DNA of 64,000 nucleotides, from the NCBI GenBank assembly GCA_007922225.1, contig ML679966.1:54804742-54868741 (forward strand), given 5' to 3'. Shown here in pieces: positions 12,670 to 24,131 of this stretch. The DNA comes from Emydura subglobosa (Eukaryota; Chordata; Testudines; Chelidae). Made by a program: the position numbers and the translations under genes. Numbering within the stretch: position 1 is the stretch's first letter; every line of letters starts with the position of its first letter. The notes under the pieces were generated by a model. That model ran no database searches and was not told the origin of the DNA. It was given only the letters and a program-made list of their open reading frames with translations.

Positions 12670-15600
12670 ATCTTACTAGCTTGTTAAACCCACAAAAGAA
12701 AAGATGAGGAAAGAATATAAAGTGTGCTGGTCACAGGGGAAGCTGATGGACAGAAATGATCTTGTCTTATATTAAGAGGATATAATGCAAAAATGCAAAT
12801 ATTTTATAATATTCTTGAAAGCTGAAGGACAGACTGATACACTGATAAGTACAAACGGGTTGAGAAGAAATTGCCTTAGACTGCAATTACACATTTAAAC
12901 AAAAATCAACTTTATATCACCCATTTTTGTGATTAAAAAGTCAATAGTTGAGAAACAGAAAAACAAAACCATACAATACAATAATACACAGTACTTACAC
13001 AAGCATACTATTGTCTGTGTCATTAGCTGCTCTCTTCAGCAGTCAGAGCAAACCAAAGGGCATTCTGAAAACCTCTCCCAATTTCCAAGAATTCGCTCTG
13101 AATCCTAACACCCATTTTACATCCATTAGCTTTCTACTTTTCTCAGTATGTCCTTTTATTTTAGCAACCCCAATAGGTACTTTCTGGTTTATGGATAGAG
13201 TTGCTTTGGGTATTTCTGTTCCTGAAAATCCTGGCCTGGTTGGTAAATGGTATATACTTTTGATTTGTTAAAGGAACCTTTTAAAAGTCCCATATATCAT
13301 GAACTACCAGGGATAGGAAATAAAGCTATACACTGGGTATCTCAGCTTTCCAGTGATGTGGGACTTTTCCCCCTGTCCCCTTGCTGTATATATTCATGAG
13401 TCATCAGACTTTAAAATTGTATAATTATAATACCAACATTTTGTTTTCAATTTCCTTCTTTTCTGTTCTGACTAGTCTGCTTTTATTGAGAATTATTAGA
13501 ACTAGATCCAATGCTGTATACCACCTGAAAGCTCAGAATCCCATCTGTCAGCTCTTATTGAGCCTACATGTCAGATTTCAGTTTTCATGAGAAGAATATT
13601 GACAGTGAACATCATGCTGAAAAAGCAAATGTGGGGGAGACACAAAGGAGAAAGCACGATAGGAATCATAATGACCTGATTTAAGTGTGGGTGTCATCTA
13701 ACTTAGTCCATTTTCTCAATAGTTTTGCTATTCCATGTTAACAATATAATATATCTCAATAACATCATCAAACTTAAGTATGAATTTGTTCCTCAGCTGA
13801 GATTCCTTCTCCCAGCCAAATCTGAATGGTTTATTGAGTTCCAGGCTGCTGTTAATGAGTATACATGGAGCAGGAAAGGGAGGGAGCTTGAACTGCTGTG
13901 GAAGGAACATGAAAGTGGGGAGGGAGATGAAGATGACATTGGGAATGAGGAAAAGGAATTGGCCCCCTTCCTGCTGACTCCTGGATGTCAAATCTCCACC
14001 AACACCCAGCAGGGTGTCTGGGTTTTGTCATTCAGTAATCTGGACACTTTACATGCTGTAGTGGGGTGGTCTTTTGTCTTTCTGAAAGTCAATTATAATG
14101 AAGTATAAATTTCTCATCAGTTTAATCTGTTGAACCAATTGTGTTAGTAAATAGTGGTAAAATGAGTCCAATAATTCTGTATAAAATCCTCAGGTACACT
14201 TTGAGTAACTAATTTCAGTTTTCTTTTGTTTAAACCTCCACTAATTTGTTCTGTCATTTCATATTCTGGTTTGGTAGCTCTTAGAGAAACTTGTAAACAT
14301 AGGTCTGTTTGAAGTCCGTGATCTGTGAGCATAACCCTCATTGATTAAAATGAGAGCTCCACTGAGAATTAAAGGCATATATGTTCCTTACTGTCATTCC
14401 CACATTAAATTATCAGTGAAGAGCAATCCTAAAATATGTCAATCAGACTACGTTGCTAGGAAAAATTCACATCACTGTAAACACAGGAGGTTTGTGATCT
14501 TGAAGCAAAGTTGCTATAATCATAAGTTTGTTTATAAGACAGCCTTTGCACTCTGTTTGATAACCAGAATGTTCAAGTAGTGCCCTTTAATCAGCTGTGT
14601 AAAATACATTCCTATGGAGCATCTGTTTTAATTGTTAGTGATTTAGTAATACATAAATGAAAAAGTCTGGCCTGAGACAATGCGTAATAGGTAAATCATA
14701 TTTTAAAGATGTGGGACGATTTAATTATTTCTCAGCTATTATCTATTGTGGTTTTCAGTTATCACTAGGGGGCACTCTTCTCCTAAATACATTAGGAGAG
14801 GGACTTAGGCAGCAAGAACTTTGAAAAGAGGTTGTCTCACCAAGAAGTTAAGATCATGTGCATGTGTACATTGTAAAAAAATTCCTGTTTCTAGAAGTAA
14901 GCATTAAAAGGTAAAAAATTCTGACAATTAATTTGTCAATGGACATTTTGGTGAATGTATAAATCTTTGACTCTATTTTGGAAGTTTACTTATAATTCTG
15001 TTTAGAACTCTGTCTTCTCTTTAAAGAATGCATGGATGTTTCTTCTGAGAAATTGCGGAATGTTAATGTATTCCCCCCTTGATTTCTTGTCTGTGCATGA
15101 AGATTATTATGAAAGATCTTATCCCTTATTAGAATTCAATAGATGTGCTTCTAAGACTGTCATGTTCTTAATCTTCATTGTCAGTTTGTAATCATTAACT
15201 TAACATCAGTTAATCCTTCCCTTGACTTCTGTATTATACATTTCTTCAGAAGTTCATGGATAATTTAATACTCTTTGAGTTAAAGGCAGAAAAAAGCATC
15301 CAATAAAGGTTCAATGTTATATCAAAATGCATACCTTGATTTGCTGTAAGTACTTTGGTACCATATGTAGGAAAGAAAAATATAATTACATTTCCAGTCA
15401 CATAACATTTTGCCATTTGTTAAATGTGAGTAATTCCAGTTAGGATCAAGAGGGGAAACTAGTCTAACTTTCTCTATAATCTAGAAAACTGGACATAGTG
15501 GGCCATAGTTTCACTAGCACCTCTGTCAACTTAAAGCAATCCCCTTGGTTTCAGTAGTTACTTTTGAATTTACACTAGCATAATTTTAGAACAGAATTCA

Positions 15601-17684
15601 GCCCAGTGTTGCTGCAGGGCAAATGATCATAATTATGATGAGAGCAGAATTTTCAAACTATTTAAAACTAATGTCCCAGTCCTGTAACTGGCTCCATAAC
15701 AGCCCTTGCATGGAGTCTCAATGAAGTTAATGGGCTCTGTTAAAAAGTTAAAAAGTATGAAAATGCATTAAAACTGGATTTTGCAGGTTTTATTAAAACA
15801 CCAACATTTTAAATGGTAAAACAGGACAGAAAGAGGGCACAATCAGATATTTTAATTTTAAATCCTAAAATAGCCTTTAAGAAAAAAAAATTAATTGCAT
15901 CTTCTATATCTGTCTGCTATTCTTTTATGGCCCATTACTGTAATATCACAATTCCTGGCTTATGATCAAATAGAATCAGAGATTCAAATATAAAATCAAA
16001 TCTTCAGTGCTATAATACAGATTTGTGACACATTTTGAATGACCTGGTGTCTATAAAGCAATGCATGATTTTTCACTGATCCAAAGTGTTTTACGTGATA
16101 GTTATAATTTTGATTCTGTTATCCTAATTTCATGTAATATTTTCAAAGCATTGTGTGAGAGAAGACATCATAATGGAAATTTCTTATACAAAATGTTGTC
16201 ATATAGTAATCACATGCAGGTTAGTGAATTGTTCAGTCTGTTTTGACTATAACATTATAACTAGGACATAACAACAACATGTTTTGATCTGAATTTACTT
16301 TCTTAGAAGGTGGAAGAACTTGTGGTCTTTCTGATGTATTTTGGAAGTGAGATAGTATGGGTCAAACATTTTTATTAAAATTTCCAAAACAAATCTGAAA
16401 AAATTTCTAAAAAACAGACAGTGGGACCATTTTGGAACCCTGTGAAGTAAAAGGAACTTTGAAATTTGAATGTTTTCATTGAATCATTCTCCTGTTTGTC
16501 ACATTAGTTATAGGGCAGAATTGTTATTGAGAGAAGTCTAAGCAGTATATAAGTCCTCGTTCTTTAAATTAAGAATCAAAAGCAGACAATGACCTGGAGT
16601 TGGGTATAGTAAACATTAGAAAGAAGTTTAATTAACATCCCAAAACTACTTCTTTCAATTTGGGGAGGATGAGGAGGCTGTAAATGTGGACTGAAGGTCT
16701 CCAACTGAGTGGCACTATTGACCAGAAAGAAATAAATGTAACAGGAGAAGAAAACAGATCCCCCTCTCCCCTGTTTAGTCAACAATGATAAGACAAACGA
16801 ATGGCTTTTTTTTTAAACTCACAATGGGCAAACATTTCTTAAGAGATGGTGATAACCTCCTGAGTGAGGAATAGGGGAGTCTGCTTCAGGGTGGGTTAGA
16901 GGGAAGAAAAGTAGAAAGTACTCTGTAGAAATGTAATGTGTGTGTGGGAGGTGGTATTTTATTTCATTTTATTTTAATTTTTATTCACTGGAACTAAATG
17001 TAAACTATTCTATATCTGTCTGGGTTAGCATTTGATAAATATAAGACTAGGTATGTGATGAAGCTTTCTTTATTCCCACCCATTTTCCCCTCCTGATTCT
17101 TCATAGGGCTCTCCAGGAGATAGTGTTGTGGAGGTAGTTAATCCCTCCTCCTTCCCCTTCTGCCTATAGGGTGAGAACTGCACACATCTGGAGGGCTTCC
17201 TCTGTGCCCAGAGCTCTGGTGCACAATCTGGCACAGGAATTTTAGGCAACAGAGCTGAGTATGGATTTTAGAATCCATGGCCTACTCAATACTTCAGAGC
17301 AAAAGAAAATTAGATTCACCATTTGAAATATACACTGGTTTTCAGGAGCAACTTGATTCCTTTTGCAGTTTTTCAGTTGAGAGTAATAAAAATATTTCTG
17401 CATACTTTCCATAACTGCTGTAATAGAGATGTGAGTGTCATAAACAGAGAGTTAGTGAATCTTAATAGAGCAGGGACAAACAATAACTTATGTAATTGTG
17501 AGGGTTTTTTTTAAATTAGCAAATTCTTAATACAATGTATTTTGAATTTCCAATTTTGTATCATGGAAGTCAGAAAGAAAAGCAAGTTAGATTAGTAGCA
17601 ACACTATTTCCTAACCTGATAATGATGAAAAGAGCTATAGGTTACAGCTTCTATGATCCCAATTTAAAATTAGGCAACATGTAT
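12670..17684. other. Five kilobases of intergenic DNA without a recognisable gene
   Basis: No gene is supported. The longest frame, 13725-14108 (127 codons, plus), has an acidic middle (GEGDEDDIGNEEKE) but no domain I know, a mirror frame on the other strand and no splice structure, so I do not call it. A small dispersed-repeat fragment of the CAGTAGTTACTTTTGAATTT type lies at about 15530-15605. The rest is AT-rich unique-looking sequence. Confidence 0.45.
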
Positions 17685-17805
17685 TAATTATTATTGTTGT
17701 TGTTATTGCTTGAGCCCAAGTCATGTACTAGAGCCCCATTGTGTCATACACTGTATGAACACACAACAAAAAACTATAACATTTTTTTTCCATTAGACTT
17801 TATGT
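17685..17805 (-). mobile_element. L2-like LINE 3' tail
   Basis: Same antisense module as at 12540: TTATTATTGTTGTTGTTATT, then GAGCCCAAGTCATGTACTAG, CCCCATTGTGTCATACACTG and ACACACAACAAAAAAC. It abuts the CR1 3' end at 17806. Confidence 0.55.
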
Positions 17806-18075
17806 TTGGAATCATAGAATATTAGGGTTGGAAGGGACCTCAGGAGGTCATCTAGTGCAACACCTTGATCAAAAGCAGGACCAACCCCAATTAAATCATC
17901 CTAGCCAGGGCTTTGCCAAGCTGGGCTTTAAAAACCTCTAAGGATGGAGATTCCACCACCACCCTACGTAATCCATTCTAATGTTTCAGTGCCCTCCTAG
18001 TGAAAAAGTTTTTCCTAACATCCTACCTAGACTTCCACCATTGCAACTTGAGACCATTGCTCCTTGCTCTGTCAA
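17806..18075 (-). mobile_element. CR1 LINE 3' end fragment
   Basis: Antisense CR1 3' untranslated region. It opens with TTTGGAATCATAGAATATTA, the reverse complement of the (ATTCTATGA)-type tail that ends CR1, followed by GGGTTGGAAGGGACCTCAGG and, further in, the AGCCAGGGCTTTG and GAAAAAGTTTTTCCTAACAT phrases. About 270 bp, heavily 5'-truncated. Confidence 0.92.
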
Positions 18076-18111
18076 GACTTTATTTTAAATGTAATAAAGG
18101 ATGAGTCTCCA

Positions 18112-18112
18112 C

Positions 18113-18165
<53 letters not shown>

Positions 18166-18168
18166 CAC
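18112..18168 (+). repeat. Compound (AT)n(AC)n microsatellite
   Basis: Alternating AT then AC units with one GC interruption, just beyond the CR1 fragment. Likely length-variable. Confidence 0.9.
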
Positions 18169-18169
18169 T

Positions 18170-19015
18170 ATAAAGGTTCCTTTATATGGTTTTTGTGTGC
18201 TTGAATAAATGAAATTACCAATTTGTGTAAAGTCCTTGATCAAAATGCGGCTCTCAAGCCAATTATGGGGAGATCAGAGTGCTTAAAATTATTGAGGAAT
18301 ATATTTAAAATTATTAAAGGCTTCAAAAAGCTTGGTTCAGACAAAATTACAGATAATTGATCATTTAGACTATGTTGTCTGTAGCAACTACAGACATACA
18401 GAAGATCACTTTTTAGACAAATCACACTGAAACTTTTATAAAGCTCAAACCACTCCAGAGGTCCCTTTCCTAAGAATTTTTCTTGAAAACAAATCCCAGC
18501 CACTTTTATTCCACATATCTCCTCCAATTATGAAATAACGCATGATTACTTAAAGTACTGAATAATATTATCAAGACTGAAAATGTGATGTACAGCTTTA
18601 TTAAAAAGCAAATGGATTATCTTGATATTAGCAAGATAAAACTACAAACTTTGAGAGTGAGGTATTTAAAAAATACATAAACTAAGTGGATGAATTTTTA
18701 AAAAAAAAGGAGTTTGGCATATTTAGAGAAATTTCTTCTTTGCCAAAAGGTTTGATGAAAACTGTAAAATTAAAGTTAATAAAATAAACTTTGACCATTT
18801 TATAAATAAGACTATACAATGGACTGAGTGTGTCAACTCTTATAACTGAGCATAACGTGACTATTCCATTTCAATGCTCCCCCTTTACCCTATGTATAAA
18901 ATCTTTTTGTCCCCTCAGTTGGAAGTTTGTAATGGGGTTACTAACAATAGCAGAAAGTCTTTTCAGAATTGGGCACATAGCCACCAATCTAATGTGACAC
19001 TGGGCCAGAAAAGGC
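18170..19015. other. Intergenic stretch without a recognisable gene
   Basis: Nothing supportable on either strand. The 95-codon minus frame at 18240-18527 has no recognisable motif and no exon borders. Confidence 0.4.
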
Positions 19016-19244
19016 TAAGGGGATGCTATGGGGGGGTTGTGAGCTGCTAGCCCCCAAACATGCCATGGCTGCAACTGTCAGTCCCGTGCCTGGCTAACAG
19101 CCAGAGCCCTTCAGAGCCCCCAGCAGCAGCGCAGAAGTAAGGGAGGGATGGCATGGGGGGATTGTCACTTTTTTGGGGGAGATTGTTACAGCCTGAAATA
19201 TTTTCAAAGGAGATCCCAGAAAAAAAGTTTGAGAACCCCTGCAA
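19016..19244. mobile_element. hAT-type non-autonomous element, 3' half
   Basis: The right end reads AAAGTTTGAGAACCCCTG, the typical terminal inverted repeat of hAT (Charlie-like) elements. The interior is GC-rich (CCCCCAGCAGCAGCGCAG), unlike its surroundings. I do not find the matching left end, so the copy is truncated or its left side is eroded. Confidence 0.5.
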
Positions 19245-20662
19245 GTTGCATGGCCCAAATCTGATCTTTAAAGACATATTAAAGGAAAATACAAATGGTA
19301 ATGAGGTCATTCCTTACAAGTAGACTAGAACTTTGATATGCAAGTGTATTGTTGGTAATTATTTGATTACGTATATCTTGTTAGAGGTTAACAACATAAA
19401 CTGCTTTCCTGTCTATTACTGTTCTATTGATTAAGAGGTCAAAAGGAAATATTAACATCTAGATGGACCTTTGGTGTAACAACATCATTTGCCTATATTA
19501 TTCTTTGAGGTTTAAGTAAACTGTCTGTTAACTGTGCTAATGCAGCTACTTACCTATGTACCTAGGAAATGAAGGTTTTACTTCAAAGGACAATGTACAT
19601 TACTATTCCACTCAAGGAAATATTGGTAGACTGTCTTGATAGTTTAAATGGTTATTGCTGTCTGTATTGTCTGAGGAAGGACCTATTGAGTAAAGATCAA
19701 ATGGTTGGCTCGCTTTCATCAAAGCCCACATTACCTGCAAGGAGGGAGTTACCTGCAAGTGCCTACCTTGCTTCAACTATAAAAGAAGCTTCAGGCCTGA
19801 TCCTTTTTATTTCAAATCTGTCCAAGCTTGTCAGGATACCAGGATTGGGATCCCACTACCAGCCCGGAATCACCCTGCTAATTCTCATGGGAGAATTTGA
19901 ATGAACCCTGTGCATGGACTATTTAGTCTTCATTTCTCTGGACTGGATTTCTAACAAAGAAACTCTAAACAAGGACTGATGACCCCCAATTTCTGTTTGG
20001 GTAATTTCAGAGACTTTGCAATTTAATAACTTTGCAACTCAGTTATCTCTACTTTGAAACTGACAACTTTATTTTCCTCTGTGTATGTATATGGAGCTAT
20101 TGGAGTAACTATTACTCTTTCTTTTTTTAAAAAACTAACAGTTTATTTCATAACCATTGGCTTTAAGCATGTATTTGGGTAAGATCTGAACTATTCATTG
20201 ACCTGTTTGATAATGTGTCTGATCGGGATTGGTATAACTTTTTTACGTATGATGCATAAAGATATTTCAGTAATCCCCTCATATTTGACTTGGCTATCTG
20301 GGTGCTAGCCAAAAGGCTGGATAGTTTAAAGAAACTGTGTTTTGTCTTCTGAATGACCAGTGATGTGATCAGAAGCTGTTTGTTGTTGGCTTGGTAAATT
20401 TTATGGAAGAAAAACCACCAGTATTTAGGGCTTTGCCTAAATTCTTTGCAGTTTGCCCTGTTTAAACTATCTCAACATGACTCCCCTGGGACAGCCTCAC
20501 ACTGACAATGGCCTATTAGGGCCTGATTGTATGCCCACTAACATCAGTGACTAAACTCCCAGTGACTTCAGTGGTGCAAGATTAGGACCTGAAAGAGGTA
20601 TTGTGCAGACTACATGAAATGTTGTGGTTTTCATTCATGGTGTCTGTTGAATCTCTTTCAAT
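19245..20662. other. Unassigned stretch, possibly an old LTR-type repeat
   Basis: No gene. The text around 19570-20160 reads like an LTR: a TATA-like CTATAAAAG at about 19778 and smooth prose-like sequence without stops clustering. I have no terminal repeats or duplication to prove it. The 111-codon plus frame at 19569-19904 lies inside and has no known domain. Confidence 0.3.
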
Positions 20663-21535
20663 TTGTTTTTCACAGGTTCTGTCTGTCGGTTTTGTTTTAG
20701 CTTAAAAAAAAATGAATGTGAAAAACAGTTGGAAACAACCACTCCATCTCTTGCCCCATTTTCATTGGCCTTTTCCATCAGAACTCTAAATTTGCTGTTT
20801 TGCCTGAAAGACCTGAGAATCTTTTGGTGGACGTTGACCTGTTTTTAAGATTCAGAATCAAAACTCAGCCTCCATCATGGAAGAAGGTTAACAGCTTCAG
20901 GATTTTATTCAACTCTAGTGACACCATCACAGGTCCTAACCACATCAGCCACACCATAAAGAGCTCATTCACCTGCACATTTACTAATGTAATATATGCC
21001 ATCATGTGCCAGCAATGCCCCTCTGCCATATACATTGGCTAAATCGGACTGTCACTAAGCAAAAGAATAAATAGACACAAATCAGACACAAAAAATGGTA
21101 ACATCCATAAACCAGTAGGAGAGCACTTCAATCTCCCAGGACACTCTGTAGCTGACTTGAAAGTTGCCACACTTCTACAAAAAAACCTTCAAAACAAACT
21201 TCAGTCAGAAACTGCAGAGCTGGAACTCATATGCAAACTTGACACAATCAAACTGAATAGGGACTTGGAATGGTTATCTCATTACAAGAAGTAATTGTCA
21301 CTGTTCACACAGTCTCACCTTCTAATCAATGATTGTGAATAGGCCTCATCTACTCTAACTGAATGGACTTTGTTAACACCTACCCTCCCCATTGTTGTTC
21401 CTTACCCTTGGATGTATATAATTATACCCCCTGTCTGATTTCCGTTTCTTGCATCTGATGAAGTGGGTTGCAGCCCACAAAAGCTTATGCCTGCAGAAAT
21501 TTTAGTCTTTAAAGTGCTAAAGTGCATTGTTTTTA
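20663..21535 (+). mobile_element. Penelope-like element, 3' end with GIY-YIG endonuclease domain
   Basis: From 20800 to 21294 a single frame of 164 codons is readable. It ends in a stop and is interrupted only by TAA at 21040-21042. The frame holds the GIY-YIG nuclease core: NVIYAIMCQQCPSAIYIG, with the stop directly after YIG, then LSKRINRHKSD (catalytic Arg and His), then KPVGEHF (the metal-binding Glu), ending LNRDLEWLSHYKK. An upstream piece in another frame (20663-20848) is probably the linker after the lost RT. GIY-YIG nucleases C-terminal to an RT are characteristic of Penelope-like elements. Past the stop, the 3' region contains a hammerhead-ribozyme-like motif (see separate entry). 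The RT domain is absent, so the copy is 5'-truncated. Placement in the Neptune/Athena type is not resolved. Confidence 0.85.
21446..21498 (+). ncRNA. Decayed hammerhead ribozyme of the Penelope-like element
   Basis: The invariant core CTGATGA is at 21455-21461. Stem II is GTGGG (21463-21467) paired with CCCAC (21474-21478), loop TTGCAG. The second core segment, GAAA in active ribozymes, reads AAAA at 21479-21482, so the catalytic G12 is A here; the change is in a former CG and fits CpG decay. A short stem III, AGC-TTAT-GCC, follows. Stem I can form between TGCA at 21450-21453 plus TTC at 21446-21448 and TGCAGAA at 21492-21498. Penelope-like elements are known to carry such motifs. The copy should be inactive. 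The cleavage-site nucleotide is ambiguous. Confidence 0.65.
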
Positions 21536-21539
21536 TTAG

Positions 21540-22610
21540 AAACAGTTTTGTTTAATGGATTTATTAATAATCTGGAAAAGGGTCTGTGCAGTAATGTGAC
21601 AAACATTGATGGTAACACAAAATTATGTAAGTTAGTCAAGTCCAGAGAAGACTGTGAGGAACGTCTTCTGAAGAACTAACCAAGCTAGATGAATAAGCAA
21701 TGGCCAAAGAAATTCAGTAATGCACATTTGAGGGGAAAAAATTAAACTATTCATGTACCTTTCTAGGTTCTAATTTAATTGAATCAGTTCAGAGAAAAGA
21801 CCAACCTTTTGGACAGCTCAATGAAGACTTTTGTTCAGTGTGCAGCTGTGATGAAAAAAAAATGTTAAGGATCTGGCTGGTGAATAATCCAGAAAGTATT
21901 ATAATGCCATTACATAAATCATTGGCTCACTGTCCTGTGGAATTGTGAATGCAGTACTGCTCACACATCTCAAATAAGAAATTTTAGAATTAGAGTGGGT
22001 TTACAGAAGCTTTACTTCCGGTAAAATTAAGCATGTGTGTAAGTGTGTTCAGGATTGGGGCCTAGAATTGTAAGCTCTTTGGGCGCAGAGACCATCTTTT
22101 CGTTTTCACAATGCCTAGCACAATGGAGCTTTGATCAATTATTAGGGTCCCTAGGAACTATTGCAGTGCTACTACTAATAAATAAAGAAGGGCAACAAAA
22201 ATGAGTAGGGAGATAGCAAAAATCTAATTTGAAAAGAGAGTGAAAAGAAGGGATTTGTTTATCTGAGAAAGGAGTTTGAATAAGAGGTGACCTGATATAA
22301 TTATACAAAATAATAACTAGTATAGAGAAAGTAGACTAGGAGCTTCTATTCTGCCTATCTCATCATACAAGAATAAGGGGACATGCCAAGGAAACAGAAA
22401 AGTAGCAAATTCAAACTAGGAAAAGGAAATACTTTTTCATACAACATACAATTAAATTTTGGAACTTTTTACCATAGGACGTTATTAAGACCAAGAATTT
22501 AGCAAAATTCAAAGTGGATCTCGAGGCTCTTATTTGGATAATAAAAATAGCCAGAGTTATAATTAGTTAGTGGTAACAAATCATTTTGGAAGGGATATAG
22601 AATTTAGACT
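21540..22610 (+). mobile_element. CR1 LINE, left part of a copy split by insertions
   Basis: Plus-strand CR1 with the RT C-terminus readable in pieces: FINNLEKGL, then TKLCKLVKSREDCEE, then a block matching KKLNY. Towards 22400-22600 is the CR1 3' region (AGCAAAATTCAAAGTGGATC, ATAGCCAGAGTTATAATTAG). An L2-like tail at 22021-22186 interrupts it, and about 1 kb of other DNA after 22610 separates it from its 3' end at 23590-23770. Confidence 0.8.
22021..22186 (+). mobile_element. L2-like 3' tail inserted in CR1
   Basis: Begins with a half-copy of the AAGCATGTGTGTAAGTG palindromic family and continues with the L2-like module ATTGTAAGCTCTTTGGGCGC, TGCCTAGCACAATGGAGC, ending in CTACTAATAAATAA. CR1 sequence resumes immediately afterwards with GGGCAACAAAAATGAG. 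Confidence 0.6.
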
Positions 22611-23589
22611 GCAATTCACTGTGATTATTGCAACTGGTCTGAGTTTAGTCAGCATTTACAACTCTGTTCTCTCCCAGGGCCAATGACTGGTTAACCAGTG
22701 CCCAATCTTCATAAGCAAAGCATTATTTACTCAGAACAAAAGCATAACAAAGAAAACATATTTTAAAAACAATAAACATCTTACATGCAAATCCAAGTTT
22801 GCCAGTCTGTCATCCATCTTCCTGATAGGAACAAGTACAGTAGAACCTCAGAGTTATGAATACCTCGGGAATGGAGGTGGTTCATAACTGAACAAAATGT
22901 TATGGTTGTTCTTTCAAAAGTTTACAACTGAGCACTGACTTAATACATCTTTGAAACTTGACTATGCCGAAGAAAAATGCAGCTTTTAACCATCTTAATT
23001 TAAATGAAACACACACCCAAAGTAACCTTACCTTTTAAATCTTTTTTTGAATTTTCCCTTTATTATTTTAGTAGTTTACATTTAACATAGTACTGTATTG
23101 TATTTGCTTTTTTCTCCCATCTCTGCTGCTGCCTGATTGTGTACTTCTGGTTCCAAATGAGGTGTGTGGTTGACCAGTCAGTTTGCAAGTCTGGTTTTCT
23201 TAACTCAAGATTTTACTGTATTTCAGAACTGCTCCCACAGGTTCTGTCCTTAGTGACTGTCATGTCAATTCTTGGATTGAGGTAGAGTGACTTCCCTCCT
23301 TTCCACTGGATGGTCACTTTACACAGTCCTCAGCTCTTTGTTTGTTAGCCTTCTGTAAATAGTTCAAACCAGGATGTCCAATCTCCCTCAAGGGTGAGGT
23401 ATTTTAAGACTAGCTACATTAATCTCCCCCCTCCCACATGAGTTTAGTCTCTGCATACACCTGTAATTCTCCCCTTCGCTCCCCCTGCTATGGAGCCAAA
23501 ATACAAACCCTAGCCCATACAGCTACCTATAACATTTAAAAAGTTGATACAATATTCTCACAGATAGTCCATCTGTTCATAATATCTGT
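22611..23589. mobile_element. Unclassified insertion inside CR1, itself carrying a Tc1/mariner element
   Basis: This segment breaks the CR1 between GGAAGGGATATAGAATT and the CR1 3' phrase at 23590. It contains no frame I recognise. Its text (for example CCCAGGGCCAATGACTGG near 22674 and CCAATCTCCCTCAAGGG near 23377) reads like a dispersed repeat, perhaps LTR-derived, but ends and target-site duplication could not be defined. Confidence 0.45.
22838..23218. mobile_element. Tc1/mariner-type non-autonomous element with TA duplication
   Basis: The left end reads CAGTAGAACCTCAGAGTTA and the right end, reverse complemented, CAGTAAAATCTTGAGTTAA. These are imperfect terminal inverted repeats, each flanked by TA (22836-22837 and 23219-23220). 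There is no transposase frame, and the length of 381 bp is in the MITE range. Terminal sequence suggests the Tigger/Tc2 side of the superfamily. Confidence 0.8.
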
Positions 23590-23770
23590 CACACTAAGGG
23601 TTAGGCTGAAACTTTAAGGGGTGGGGGGGGGGGACGGGAAAGGTTTTCCCATATCTGCCTAATGTGTGGTTTCTTACACCTATCTCTTAAGCATCTGGGG
23701 CTGGCAATTGTTGGGGATAGGATACTGGACTGAATGATCCAGTATGGCAGTTCCTATGAATTTCACTAGG
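23590..23770 (+). mobile_element. CR1 LINE 3' end, right part of the split copy
   Basis: Ends in the sense-strand CR1 phrases GATAGGATACTGGACTGAAT, GATCCAGTATGGCAGTTCCT. It contains a run of eleven G at 23623-23633. Same orientation and next-in-order to the CR1 part at 21540-22610, so they are one broken copy. Confidence 0.8.
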
Positions 23771-23774
23771 CTCT

Positions 23775-24000
23775 TACGGCAAAATTTTAAAAAGTGATTT
23801 GTGCATTTAGGAATGAGATTGACTTTTAATGAGATTTTATGCTCCTAAAAGCCAGACTGGTTAACTAAAGATGCAGACAGGTGCCTAGGGGATTTTCCCA
23901 AAGGGAGTTAGGTGCTTTTGAAAATCACACAAGGTACCTACCTAGCTGCATCTTTAGGCATTTAAATACCTTGGTACCTAAACCACTTTTGAAAGGGGAT
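23775..24000. repeat. Palindromic short element, more eroded copy
   Basis: The arms GATGCAGACAGGTGCCTAGG (23869) and ACCTAGCTGCATC (23940) are reverse-complement halves around a TTTTCCCAAAGGGAGTTAGG centre. Same family as the neighbouring element at 24006. Confidence 0.55.
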
Positions 24001-24005
24001 TTTTA

Positions 24006-24131
24006 GGGCCAGATTTACAAACACATTTAGGTGCCTAACGATGCAGATAGGTGCCTGTGTGATTTATAAAAGCTTCTGAGCAAGTTGGGTAATTACCTAA
24101 ATGCCTGTGTACCTTTGTAAATCTGGCTCTT
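24006..24131. repeat. Palindromic short element next to the SPOCK3 promoter
   Basis: The outer arms AGGGCCAGATTTACAAA and TTTGTAAATCTGGCTCT are near-perfect reverse complements. The inner arms TTTAGGTGCCTAA and TTACCTAAATGCC also pair. About 125 bp, foldback structure, MITE-like, lying roughly 160 bp from the start of the CpG island. Confidence 0.75.

Noticed and set aside
13725..14108. 127-codon plus frame with an acidic stretch
   Set aside because: No recognised domain, mirrored by a minus frame, no splice or promoter support, and isolated in intergenic DNA.
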